Of a stretch of 64,000 bases of DNA, positions 43,370-50,809 are shown one piece after another. A program made the position numbers and the translations under genes. Every line of letters starts with the position of its first letter. Positions within the stretch are counted from its first letter, which is position 1. This DNA is from [Mycobacterium] manitobense. Lineage in GTDB: Bacteria > Actinomycetota > Actinomycetes > Mycobacteriales > Mycobacteriaceae. The DNA lies in NCBI RefSeq assembly GCF_025821665.1, contig NZ_JACKSJ010000148.1:62001-126000 (forward strand), read 5' to 3'. Below the pieces are notes generated by a model. The model had not been told where the DNA came from and did not search any database. It saw only the letters and a program-made list of their open reading frames with translations.

Positions 43370-44757
43370 CCACTGCGATCGTTCCCCGCGTCTCGGGCGG
43401 CGAAGAGGAGCACGGCCACCTCGAGGAGTTCCGCACCGATCCGATCGGGCTGATGTCGAGGGTGCGGCAGGAATGTGGGGATGTCGGCTGGTTCCAGCTC
43501 GCCGACAAGCAGGTCGTCATGCTGTCCGGATCCGAGGCCAACGAGTTCTTCTTCCGCTCCAGCGACAGCGAGCTCAACCAGGCCGAGGCCTACCCGTTCA
43601 TGACACCGATCTTCGGCGAGGGCGTGGTGTTCGACGCCGACCCCGAACGGCGCGCGGAGATGCTGCACAACACCGCACTTCGCGGTGAGCAGATGAAGGG
43701 CCACGCCGCCACCATCGAGAACGAAGTCAAGAAGATGATCGCCGGATGGGGCGACGAAGGCGAGATCGAACTACTCGACTTCTTCTCCGAGCTCACCATC
43801 TACACCTCGACGGCCTGCCTGATCGGGTTGAAGTTCCGCGAGCAGCTCGACAGCCGGTTCGCCCACTACTACCACCAGCTCGAACGCGGCACCGACCCGC
43901 TGTGCTACGTCGACCCCTACCTCGACATCGACAGCTTCCGCATCCGCGACGAGTCGCGGGTGAAACTCGTTGCGCTGGTCCAGGAGATCATGGACGGACG
44001 CATCGCGAACCCGCCCGCGGACAAGGCCGATCGCGACCTGCTCGACGTGCTGGTGTCGATCAAGGACGACGACGGCAACCCGCGCTTCACCGCCAACGAG
44101 GTGACGGGGATGTTCATCTCGCTGATGTTCGCGGGCCACCACACCAGCTCGGGCACATCGGCGTGGACGCTGATCGAACTGATCCGCCACGCCGATACCT
44201 ACGCCGAGGTGCGGGCAGAGCTCGACGACCTCTACGCCGACGGCCAGGAGGTGAGTTTCCACGCGCTGCGCCAGATCCCGAAGCTGGACAACGTGGTCAA
44301 GGAGACACTGCGCCTGCATCCGCCGCTGATCATCCTGATGCGGGTCGCGCAGGACGAGTTCGAGGTGAAGGGCTTCCCGATCCACAAGGGTGACTTCGTC
44401 GCGGCGTCACCGGCGATCTCCAACCGGATCGCCGAGGACTTCCCCGACCCCGACGCGTTCAACCCCGATCGCTACAACAAGCCCGAGCAGGCCGACGTCG
44501 CCAACCGATGGACATGGATTCCCTTCGGCGCCGGCAAGCACCGCTGCGTCGGTGCGGCGTTCGCGCAGATGCAGATCAAGGCGATCTTCTCGGTGTTGTT
44601 GCGCGAGTGCGAGTTCGAAATGGCCCAGCCCGCGGAGAGCTACCACAACGACCACTCGAAGATGGTCGTGCAGCTGGCCCAGCCGGCAAAGGTGCGCTAC
44701 CGCAAGCGCGCCGCCGGCGGGCAGGAGCGAAGCGACCGGGGAATCGGGAAGGCCTGA
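43366..44757 (+). CDS. cyp51: Sterol 14-alpha-demethylase CYP51
   Basis: A 463-residue P450 that removes the 14-alpha methyl group of sterols. Heme motif FGAGKHRCVGAAFAQ, I-helix FAGHHTSSGTSAW (the CYP51 type with His-Thr), B-prime region YPFMTPIFGEGVVFDADPE. ATG 43366 overlaps the SDR stop by 4 bases. M. tuberculosis CYP51 is 451 residues; the extra C-terminal AAGGQERSDRGIGKA comes from the repeat at 44713-44757. Its ferredoxin is the next gene. Confidence 0.95.
   Translation: MTTAIVPRVSGGEEEHGHLEEFRTDPIGLMSRVRQECGDVGWFQLADKQVVMLSGSEANEFFFRSSDSELNQAEAYPFMTPIFGEGVVFDADPERRAEMLHNTALRGEQMKGHAATIENEVKKMIAGWGDEGEIELLDFFSELTIYTSTACLIGLKFREQLDSRFAHYYHQLERGTDPLCYVDPYLDIDSFRIRDESRVKLVALVQEIMDGRIANPPADKADRDLLDVLVSIKDDDGNPRFTANEVTGMFISLMFAGHHTSSGTSAWTLIELIRHADTYAEVRAELDDLYADGQEVSFHALRQIPKLDNVVKETLRLHPPLIILMRVAQDEFEVKGFPIHKGDFVAASPAISNRIAEDFPDPDAFNPDRYNKPEQADVANRWTWIPFGAGKHRCVGAAFAQMQIKAIFSVLLRECEFEMAQPAESYHNDHSKMVVQLAQPAKVRYRKRAAGGQERSDRGIGKA
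44713..44757 (+). repeat. 45-nt 3'-end repeat (copy 2) ending cyp51
   Basis: Same element as 43325-43369, encoding AGGQERSDRGIGKA and ending on the cyp51 TGA. Two copies at the ends of adjacent genes suggest insertion of a small element that carries a stop codon. Confidence 0.75.
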
Positions 44758-44763
44758 TCCGCC

Positions 44764-44970
44764 ATGGGTTGCTATCGAGTCGTGCTCGACGAGGACCTGT
44801 GCCAGGGCCACGCGATGTGCGAACTGGAGGCTCCCGACGTGTTCACGGTGCCCAAACGCGGCGTCGTCAAGATCCTGGACCCCGAACCACCCGACGAGCT
44901 CCGCGATGCCGTGGAGCTGGCTGTCGACATGTGCCCTACCCGAGCAATATCCATCGAAGAGAAGGACTGA
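44764..44970 (+). CDS. 3Fe-4S ferredoxin (CYP51 partner, Rv0763c-like)
   Basis: A 68-residue ferredoxin that passes electrons to CYP51. Cluster ligands are Cys13, Cys19 and Cys57 (DLCQGHAMCE, DMCPTRA); His16 stands where a fourth Cys would be, which fits a 3Fe-4S centre. It is 6 bases downstream of cyp51 and 2 bases before the next gene. Acidic overall, as expected for a P450 partner. Confidence 0.93.
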   Translation: MGCYRVVLDEDLCQGHAMCELEAPDVFTVPKRGVVKILDPEPPDELRDAVELAVDMCPTRAISIEEKD

Positions 44971-44972
44971 CA

Positions 44973-45512
44973 ATGGCGTCACGCGAACAGCTCGAGAACT
45001 GGGTCGAGCGCTGGCTGCAGGCCAACAAGGACGCCGAGAAGGCCGGCGACTGGAAACCGTTGGCCGAGTTCTACACCGACGACGCGACCTACGGCTGGAA
45101 CATCGGGCCGAAAGAGGACGTGATGTGCGTCGGTAAGGACGAGATCCGCGACACCGCACTCGGTCTGGAGATGGAGGGCCTGGAGAACTGGTACTACGAA
45201 TACCAGAAGGTGCTCATCGACGAGAAGCAGAACGAGATCGTCGGCTTCTGGAAGCAGATCGTCAACAAGGGTGACGGCACCCAGGACGAGATCTACGGCA
45301 TCGGGGGCAGCTGGTTCCGGCTGAATGACGATCTGAAGATCGAGTGGCAGCGCGACTTCTTCGACTTCGGCCATGTGCAGAAGATGTTCATGAAGCTCAT
45401 CGAGTCCGGCGACCTCACCGCGACCATGCAGAAGCGCATCGAACGCAGCCTGGCCGGCGAGAAACTGCCTGGCTACTACCCCCTCGGCAACGCGCCGGTC
45501 CCGATCTGGTGA
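44973..45512 (+). CDS. NTF2/SnoaL-like protein (Rv0762c-like)
   Basis: A 179-residue protein with the NTF2-like alpha+beta fold: NWVERWLQANKDAEKAGDWK, LAEFYTDDATYGWNIGPKED, and an anti-parallel sheet with WKQIVNKGDG and WFRLNDDLKIEWQRDFFDFG. It may bind a steroid-like ligand or act as an isomerase; the family includes ketosteroid isomerase. The Asp or Tyr of known isomerases could not be placed. It follows the ferredoxin in the operon. Confidence 0.83.
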   Translation: MASREQLENWVERWLQANKDAEKAGDWKPLAEFYTDDATYGWNIGPKEDVMCVGKDEIRDTALGLEMEGLENWYYEYQKVLIDEKQNEIVGFWKQIVNKGDGTQDEIYGIGGSWFRLNDDLKIEWQRDFFDFGHVQKMFMKLIESGDLTATMQKRIERSLAGEKLPGYYPLGNAPVPIW

Positions 45513-45519
45513 CTCCCGG

Positions 45520-45535
45520 CCAAGCAGTTGCTTGG
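45520..45535. promoter_or_regulatory. CCAAGCA-GT-TGCTTGG palindrome upstream of adhB
   Basis: A 7+7 base inverted repeat with a 2-base centre in the 93-base gap before adhB. The loop is too short for a strong terminator hairpin, so an operator is more likely. The arm contains CAAG/CTTG like KstR2 sites, but the spacing differs, so I do not assign it. Confidence 0.45.
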
Positions 45536-45605
45536 GGGCGGGTGTGACGCACCTAACTAATGCCTCTAGTCTGTGCTCACCGGCTCTATTGGAAGGCAGC
45601 TTTTG

Positions 45606-46733
45606 ATGAAGACAAAAGGCGCTCTCATCTGGGAGTTCAACCAGCCGTGGTCGATCGAGGAGATCGAGATCGGAGACCCCGTCAAGGACGAGGTCAAGAT
45701 CCAGATGGAAGCGTCGGGCATGTGCCATTCCGACCACCATCTGGTCACCGGTGACATCCCGATGGCCGGTTTCCCGGTGCTCGGCGGCCACGAAGGCGCG
45801 GGCATCGTCACCGAGGTCGGTCCGGGAGTCGAGGACATCGCGCCCGGCGATCACGTGGTGCTGTCGTTCATCCCGTCGTGTGGCAGGTGTCCGTCGTGTC
45901 AGGCCGGGCTCCGCAACCTCTGCGACCTCGGCGCCGGGCTGCTCGGCGGCCTCGCGGTGTCCGACAACACCCATCGCATCCACGCCAAGGGCCAGCCCGT
46001 CATCCCGATGACGCTGCTCGGCACGTTCAGCCCGTACATGGTGGTGCACAAGAGCTCGGTCGTGAAGATCGATCCGTCCATCCCGTTCGAGGTGGCCTGC
46101 CTGGTCGGCTGCGGCGTCACCACCGGCTACGGCTCGGCGACCCGCACCGCGGACATCCGCCCGGGTGACGACGTCGCCGTGATCGGCGTCGGCGGTGTCG
46201 GCATGTCGGCGCTGCAGGGCGCCGTCAACGCAGGCGCGCGCAACATCTTCGTGATCGAGCCGGTGGAATGGAAGCGCGACGCGGCGCTGAAGTTCGGCGC
46301 CACACACACCTATCCGGACCTCGAGTCCGCATTCGCCGGCATCGCCGAAGTCACCTGGGGCCTGATGGCCAAGAAGGTGATCGTCACGGTCGGCGAGCTG
46401 AAGGGCGCCGACGTCGACAGCTACGTCAACCTCACCTCCAAGGGCGGCACCTGCGTGCTGACCGCGATCGGCAGCCTGCTCGACACCAACGTCACGCTGA
46501 ACCTGGCGATGCTGACGCTGATGCAGAAGAACCTGCAGGGCACCATCTTCGGTGGCGGCAACCCGCACTACGACATCCCGCAGCTGCTGTCGATGTACAA
46601 GGCGGGCAAGCTCAACCTCGACGACATGATCACCCGCCAGTACCAACTCGAACAGATCAACGACGGGTACAAGGACATGCTCGAGGGCCGCAACATCCGC
46701 GGCATCATCCGCTACACCGACGCGGACCGCTGA
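45606..46733 (+). CDS. adhB: Zinc-dependent (NDMA-type) alcohol dehydrogenase
   Basis: A 375-residue class III-type medium-chain alcohol dehydrogenase, same length as Rv0761c. Catalytic-zinc region ASGMCHSDHHLV and GGHEGAGIV; structural-zinc Cys cluster SCGRCPSCQAGLRNLC; NAD fold VAVIGVGGVGMSALQGAV. The NDMA-dependent subfamily holds its nicotinamide cofactor tightly. It probably oxidises alcohol products of the P450s. A palindrome lies 70 bases upstream. Confidence 0.94.
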   Translation: MKTKGALIWEFNQPWSIEEIEIGDPVKDEVKIQMEASGMCHSDHHLVTGDIPMAGFPVLGGHEGAGIVTEVGPGVEDIAPGDHVVLSFIPSCGRCPSCQAGLRNLCDLGAGLLGGLAVSDNTHRIHAKGQPVIPMTLLGTFSPYMVVHKSSVVKIDPSIPFEVACLVGCGVTTGYGSATRTADIRPGDDVAVIGVGGVGMSALQGAVNAGARNIFVIEPVEWKRDAALKFGATHTYPDLESAFAGIAEVTWGLMAKKVIVTVGELKGADVDSYVNLTSKGGTCVLTAIGSLLDTNVTLNLAMLTLMQKNLQGTIFGGGNPHYDIPQLLSMYKAGKLNLDDMITRQYQLEQINDGYKDMLEGRNIRGIIRYTDADR

Positions 46734-46735
46734 CC

Positions 46736-47173
46736 GTGGGCACCGACACCGCCCAGCAGACGCCGGTGGTGACCGCGTCGGAGTCGTCGTGGCGCTGCGT
46801 GCAGGCCGGCGACAAGGACGGCTGGCTGGCCCTGATGGCCGACGACGTGGTGCTCGAGGACCCGATCGGCCAGGCGGTCACCAACCCGGACGGCAACGGG
46901 GTGCGGGGCAAGCAGGCGGTGTCGGAGTTCTTCGACGCCAACATCGGTCCCAACCAGCTGACCGTCACCCGGGAGGCGACGTTCGCGTCGAGTTCCCCGA
47001 CGGAGATCGCCTACATCCTGGTGCTGCGCACCCGCTTCCCCAACGGCTTCGTCGCCACGGTGCGGGGCGTCTTCACCTACCGGGTGAACGACGACGGCCT
47101 GATCACGAACCTGCGCGGCTACTGGAACTTGGAGGACTCGATGGAGTTCAGCCAGGAGGGCGAGGGCGATTAG
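46736..47173 (+). CDS. NTF2/ketosteroid isomerase-like protein (Rv0760c orthologue)
   Basis: A 145-residue protein. ASESSWRCVQAGDKDGWLAL, DDVVLEDPIGQAVTNPDGNG and GVFTYRVNDDGLITNLRGYWN match M. tuberculosis Rv0760c, a ketosteroid isomerase-like dimer known structurally to bind steroids. Function is unproven. GTG 46736 is the start, 2 bases after the adhB stop. It overlaps by 3 bases the SDR that follows. Confidence 0.9.
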   Translation: MGTDTAQQTPVVTASESSWRCVQAGDKDGWLALMADDVVLEDPIGQAVTNPDGNGVRGKQAVSEFFDANIGPNQLTVTREATFASSSPTEIAYILVLRTRFPNGFVATVRGVFTYRVNDDGLITNLRGYWNLEDSMEFSQEGEGD

Positions 47174-48032
47174 CGCCGGCCCGCTCGACGGGCGTGGCGC
47201 GGTCGTCGTCGGCGGCTCGCGGGGTGTGGGCCTCGCGGTGGCCTCGCTGCTCGCCGCGCACGGCGCGGGAGTGGTGCTCAACGGCCGAGATCGCGACGCG
47301 GTTACCACTGCGGCGCAGGGCATCCCGGGTGCGCACGGTGTCGCCGGGTCACCCGCGGACCCCGAGGTGGCCGACGCACTCGTCGAGGCGTGCGTGCAGG
47401 AGTTCGGCCGCATCGACATCCTGGTGAACTGCGCAGGCACCGCCGAGCCGCCCGGGTCGTCCATTCTCACGGTGACCAGCGGGGAGTTCCGCGAGCTGCT
47501 CGACGCACATCTCGGCACGGTGTTCGAGACGTGCCGGGCCGCCGCGCCGCGGATGGTCGCCCAGGGCGGCGGCGCGATCGTCAACACGAGTTCGTTCGCA
47601 TTCCTCGGCGACTACGGCGGCAGCGGCTATCCGGCCGGGAAAGGCGCGGTCAACGGGCTCACGCTGGCGATCGCCGCGGAACTCAGGGGGAAGGGCGTCC
47701 GGGCGAACGTGGTCTGCCCGGGGGCGAAGACCAGGCTCTCGACCGGTCCGGAGTACGAGGCGCACATCGCCGACCTGAACCGCCGTGGCCTGCTCGACGA
47801 CGTCAGCATGCAGGGCGCGCTCGACGCCGCGCCGCCGGAGTACGTCGCCCCGGCCTACGCCTACCTGGTCAGCGACCGGGCCCGCGACATCACCGGCCGG
47901 ATCTTCATAGCCGCAGGCGGGTTCATCGGCGAATTCGCCCGGCCCTCACCCGGTTTCATCGGCTACCGGGACCACCATGATTCGCCGCCGTGGACCCTCG
48001 ACGAGTTGGACGCGCTGATCTCCGCACGTTGA
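47169..48032 (+). CDS. Short-chain dehydrogenase/reductase with probable ATT start
   Basis: About 287 residues. The NAD(P)-binding motif GAVVVGGSRGVGLAVASLLA is complete only if translation starts upstream of the first GTG in frame (47226), which lies inside the motif. No ATG, GTG or TTG precedes it in frame before the next stop; ATT at 47169, with AGGAGG (47154-47159) nine bases upstream, is the best candidate and overlaps the previous TAG (ATTAG). Active-site NCAGTAEPPG, TSSFAFLG, and YPAGK (YxxxK) are present. It ends the adhB-linked operon. Confidence 0.75.
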   Translation: MSAGPLDGRGAVVVGGSRGVGLAVASLLAAHGAGVVLNGRDRDAVTTAAQGIPGAHGVAGSPADPEVADALVEACVQEFGRIDILVNCAGTAEPPGSSILTVTSGEFRELLDAHLGTVFETCRAAAPRMVAQGGGAIVNTSSFAFLGDYGGSGYPAGKGAVNGLTLAIAAELRGKGVRANVVCPGAKTRLSTGPEYEAHIADLNRRGLLDDVSMQGALDAAPPEYVAPAYAYLVSDRARDITGRIFIAAGGFIGEFARPSPGFIGYRDHHDSPPWTLDELDALISAR

Positions 48033-48042
48033 CCGCCGACAG

Positions 48043-48087
48043 TACGGTTGTTGACGGTTCTACTCGCGTTTTGCGTCAACAACCGTA
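48043..48087. terminator. Long perfect inverted repeat after the SDR gene
   Basis: TACGGTTGTTGACG (48043-48056) pairs with CGTCAACAACCGTA (48074-48087), a 14-base perfect stem with a 17-base loop. It starts 10 bases past the SDR stop and ends 37 bases before the HIT gene. Probably a transcription terminator; an operator role is possible because its AT-richer arms are unlike typical mycobacterial stems. Confidence 0.6.
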
Positions 48088-48124
48088 GCCTCGGCGGCGT
48101 TGGCGATCTGGCATGCTCGTCCCC

Positions 48125-48529
48125 ATGGCGACCGTCTTCACCAAGATCATCAACGGAGAACTGCCGGGCCGATTCGTCTACGAGGACGACGACATCGTCG
48201 CCTTCCTCACGATTCAGCCGATGACGCCGGGCCACACGCTCGTGGTCCCCCGCGCCGAGATCGATCAGTGGCAGGGCATCGAACCCGCGGTCTTCGGTCG
48301 CGTGATGGAGGTGGCGCAGCTGATCGGCAAGGCCGTCATCAAGGCGTTCCCCGCCGAGCGCGCCGGGCTGATCATCGCCGGCCTCGAGGTGCCACACCTG
48401 CACGTGCACGTCTTCCCGGCCCGGGATCTCGCGGACTTCGGCTTCGCGAACGTCGACAACAATCCCTCGCCGGAGTCGCTCGACGACGCTCAGCGCAAGA
48501 TCAAGGCGGCGCTCGCCGAACTGACCTGA
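48125..48529 (+). CDS. HIT-family nucleotide hydrolase (Rv0759c-like)
   Basis: A 134-residue histidine-triad protein. The catalytic motif is PHLHVHVFPA (HxHxH) and the N-terminal ATVFTKIINGELPGRFVYED is typical. HIT proteins hydrolyse nucleotide phosphoramidates or dinucleotides. ATG 48125 gives the family's usual start; another ATG at 48113 adds four residues. It is convergent with phoR, with a 4-base gap. Confidence 0.92.
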   Translation: MATVFTKIINGELPGRFVYEDDDIVAFLTIQPMTPGHTLVVPRAEIDQWQGIEPAVFGRVMEVAQLIGKAVIKAFPAERAGLIIAGLEVPHLHVHVFPARDLADFGFANVDNNPSPESLDDAQRKIKAALAELT

Positions 48530-48533
48530 GGCG

Positions 48534-49979
48534 TCACACCCGCGAGGAGTTGTCCGCCGAACTCGCCGCCACCGGCGTCTCCGAGATCCGCGGCAGCTGC
48601 ACACGGAACCGGCAGCCTTCGCCGGGCGCGGTGGAGACGGTGACCGTCCCGCCGTGCGCGAACACCAGCGAGTCCACGATCGACAGCCCAAGGCCGGTGC
48701 CGCCGCTGGCCCGGGCCCGCGACGAATCTGTCCGGTAGAACCTCTCGAACACCCGCTGCGCGTCCTCCGGACTCATACCGGGACCCTCGTCGCACACCTC
48801 GAGCACCGCATCGTCGCCGTCGGTGCCGACCCGCAGCGCGATACCGGCGGTCTCCGGGGTGTGCTGCAGCGCGTTGGCGACGAGATTGCCGAGCACCTGA
48901 CGCAGCCGGGCCTCGTCCCCGAGCACCTCGGGCGTGCCCGGACCGTCGAACACGTCCAGGGTGATCGAGCGCTTCGGCGCGATCGACCGCGCGTCGTGCA
49001 CCGCGTCGGTGGCCATCGCCAGCAGATCGACCCGGCGCTGCTCGAGCGGGCGCTGCGCATCGAGACGCGCCAGCAACAGCAGATCCTCGACGAGCAGGCC
49101 CATCCGTCGCGACTCGCTCTCGATGCGGCTCATCAGCATCTCCACATCGCGGGCCGCGCCCTGGCGGTACAGCTCGGCGAACCCGCGGATCGTCGTCAAC
49201 GGGGTGCGCAGTTCGTGGCTGGCATCGGTGATGAAGCGGCGCATCCGCTCCTCGGAGGTGCGGGCGTCCTCGGCCGACGACTCCGACGACGCCACCGCGC
49301 GCTGGATCTGGGCGAGCATGCCGTTGAGCGCCAGCGACAGTCGGCCCACCTCGGTGCGCGGGTCGCGCTGCGGGACCCGGCGGTCGAGCTGGCCCGCGGC
49401 GATGGCGGCCGCCGTCTCCTCCACTTCGGTCAGTGGCCGCAGGCTGCGGTGCACCACGGCATAGCCCAGTACTCCGAGCACCAGGAGCACCGCGGCGCCG
49501 ATCCCGGCCTGCGACCAGACCAGCGCTCGGACCGTCGACTGCACGTCGGACAGATCGACGGCCACCGTGGTGACGGTGCCGTCGGGCCCGCGCACCGTCA
49601 TCGCGCGCCAGGTCACGTTCGAGTGGTTGACCGAGTGGACGGTGACCGGTTCGGGGCCCACGTCGTTGTCGTCGGGCAGCACCGGTTCGGCGTCACGGTC
49701 GTTGACCGCCATCCACATCCGGCCGTCCGGGTCGACGCCACGGACGTAGAAGTTCGACGGCGGCCGGGCCGGGTTCGGCCCCTCCGCGGGCATCGACGAC
49801 GACCGGGCGGGCGCCTGCGCCCATCCGCGCGACGCCTCGAGCAGCGTCTGGTCCACCCGGTTCTCCAGGCTGTGCCGCATGATCGTGGTGACGGCGATGC
49901 CCGAGGCCAGCAGGCCGCAGGCCACCAGTACCAGGGTGGCGGCCACCAGCCCCACCCGCAGCGGCACGCCCTGGCGCAC
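48534..49979 (-). CDS. phoR: Sensor histidine kinase PhoR
   Basis: Membrane sensor of the PhoPR two-component system, which in M. tuberculosis controls lipid synthesis, pH response and virulence. A 481-residue form from GTG 49979: two transmembrane helices (VGLVAATLVLVACGLLASGI and IGAAVLLVLGVLGYAVV) flank a ~120-residue external domain; then a HAMP, the phospho-acceptor His255 in ITDASHELRTPL, N-box NLVANALQHTP, and G-boxes DEGPGMS and GGTGLGLSIV. The start gives 481 vs about 485 residues in M. tuberculosis. Confidence 0.95.
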   Translation of the reverse strand: MRQGVPLRVGLVAATLVLVACGLLASGIAVTTIMRHSLENRVDQTLLEASRGWAQAPARSSSMPAEGPNPARPPSNFYVRGVDPDGRMWMAVNDRDAEPVLPDDNDVGPEPVTVHSVNHSNVTWRAMTVRGPDGTVTTVAVDLSDVQSTVRALVWSQAGIGAAVLLVLGVLGYAVVHRSLRPLTEVEETAAAIAAGQLDRRVPQRDPRTEVGRLSLALNGMLAQIQRAVASSESSAEDARTSEERMRRFITDASHELRTPLTTIRGFAELYRQGAARDVEMLMSRIESESRRMGLLVEDLLLLARLDAQRPLEQRRVDLLAMATDAVHDARSIAPKRSITLDVFDGPGTPEVLGDEARLRQVLGNLVANALQHTPETAGIALRVGTDGDDAVLEVCDEGPGMSPEDAQRVFERFYRTDSSRARASGGTGLGLSIVDSLVFAHGGTVTVSTAPGEGCRFRVQLPRISETPVAASSADNSSRV

Positions 49980-49995
49980 TATCGGCGCCGCCGGC

Positions 49996-50721
49996 TCATC
50001 GCGGTTCGCGCAGGACGTAACCCACGCCGCGCAGCGTGTGCAGCAACCGCTTGTCGCCGGTGTCGATCTTGCGCCGGAGGTAGGAGACATAGGACTCGAC
50101 GACGTTGACGTCGCCGCCGAAGTCGTACCGCCAGACGTGGTCGAGGATCTTCGGCTTCGACAGCACCGTGCCCGCGTTGATGATGAAGTACCGGAGCAAA
50201 GTGAACTCGGTCGGCGACAGCGACACCGGTTCGCCGGCCTTCCACACCTCGTGGGTGTCCTCGTCGAGCTCGATGTCGGCGAAGGTCAGGCGCGCGCTGC
50301 GCGGCTCCTCGACGCCGTGTCCGATGCGGCGCAGGATCACCCGCAGCCGCGCCACCACCTCTTCGAGGCTGAACGGCTTGGTGACGTAGTCGTCGCCGCC
50401 GAGCGTCAGGCCCGCGATCTTGTCCTGCAGTGAATCGCGCGCGGTGAGGAACAGCGCGGGCGCGTCGATGCCGTCGGCCCGCAGCCGGCGCAGCAGGCCG
50501 AAGCCGTCCATTCCGGGCATCATCACGTCGAGGATCACGGCGTCGGGATGGACCTCGCGGGCCTTATCCAGCGCCGCCGCGCCGTTGGACGCGGTGTGCA
50601 CCTCGAAGCCCTGGAACTTCAGACTCACCGAGAGCAGTTCCACGATGTTGGCCTCGTCGTCGACGACGAGGACCCGCGCTTCCGGAACGGGCTCGGTCAT
50701 TGCAGGCATCGCCATGGTCAT
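49996..50721 (-). CDS. phoP: Response regulator PhoP
   Basis: OmpR-family DNA-binding response regulator paired with PhoR. The receiver has VLVVDDEANIVELL, phospho-acceptor Asp65 (ILDVMMPG) and TKPF Lys; the C-terminal winged helix includes LTFADIELDEDTHEVW and VVESYVSYLRRKID. It is nearly identical to M. tuberculosis PhoP from PEARVLVVDD on. ATG 50721 has GGAGG 7 bases upstream; other in-frame ATGs at 50715-50700 are alternatives. A PhoP-box-like repeat lies 39 bases upstream. Confidence 0.96.
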   Translation of the reverse strand: MTMAMPAMTEPVPEARVLVVDDEANIVELLSVSLKFQGFEVHTASNGAAALDKAREVHPDAVILDVMMPGMDGFGLLRRLRADGIDAPALFLTARDSLQDKIAGLTLGGDDYVTKPFSLEEVVARLRVILRRIGHGVEEPRSARLTFADIELDEDTHEVWKAGEPVSLSPTEFTLLRYFIINAGTVLSKPKILDHVWRYDFGGDVNVVESYVSYLRRKIDTGDKRLLHTLRGVGYVLREPR

Positions 50722-50759
50722 CAGAGTCCTCCCTCCGCCTATCGTCATCCTGCGGGTCG

Positions 50760-50777
50760 GCTGTGGACTTCCTGTGA
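50760..50777. promoter_or_regulatory. PhoP-box candidate upstream of phoP
   Basis: On the minus strand it reads TCACAGG-AAGT-CCACAGC: two 7-base repeats with a 4-base gap, each one base off the PhoP consensus TCACAGC(N4)TCACAGC. It lies between phoP and the divergent repeat-protein gene, fitting autoregulation and possible control of the divergent gene. Confidence 0.6.
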
Positions 50778-50809
50778 ATCGACGCTTGCGCTGTTCATAC
50801 ACTGGTCAG

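Noticed and set aside
45520..45535. KstR2 operator
   Set aside because: The palindrome contains CAAG and CTTG but at the wrong spacing compared with the KstR2 consensus.
47226..48032. GTG 47226 as the SDR start
   Set aside because: It would remove the first strand and glycine motif of the Rossmann fold, so the protein would not bind its cofactor.
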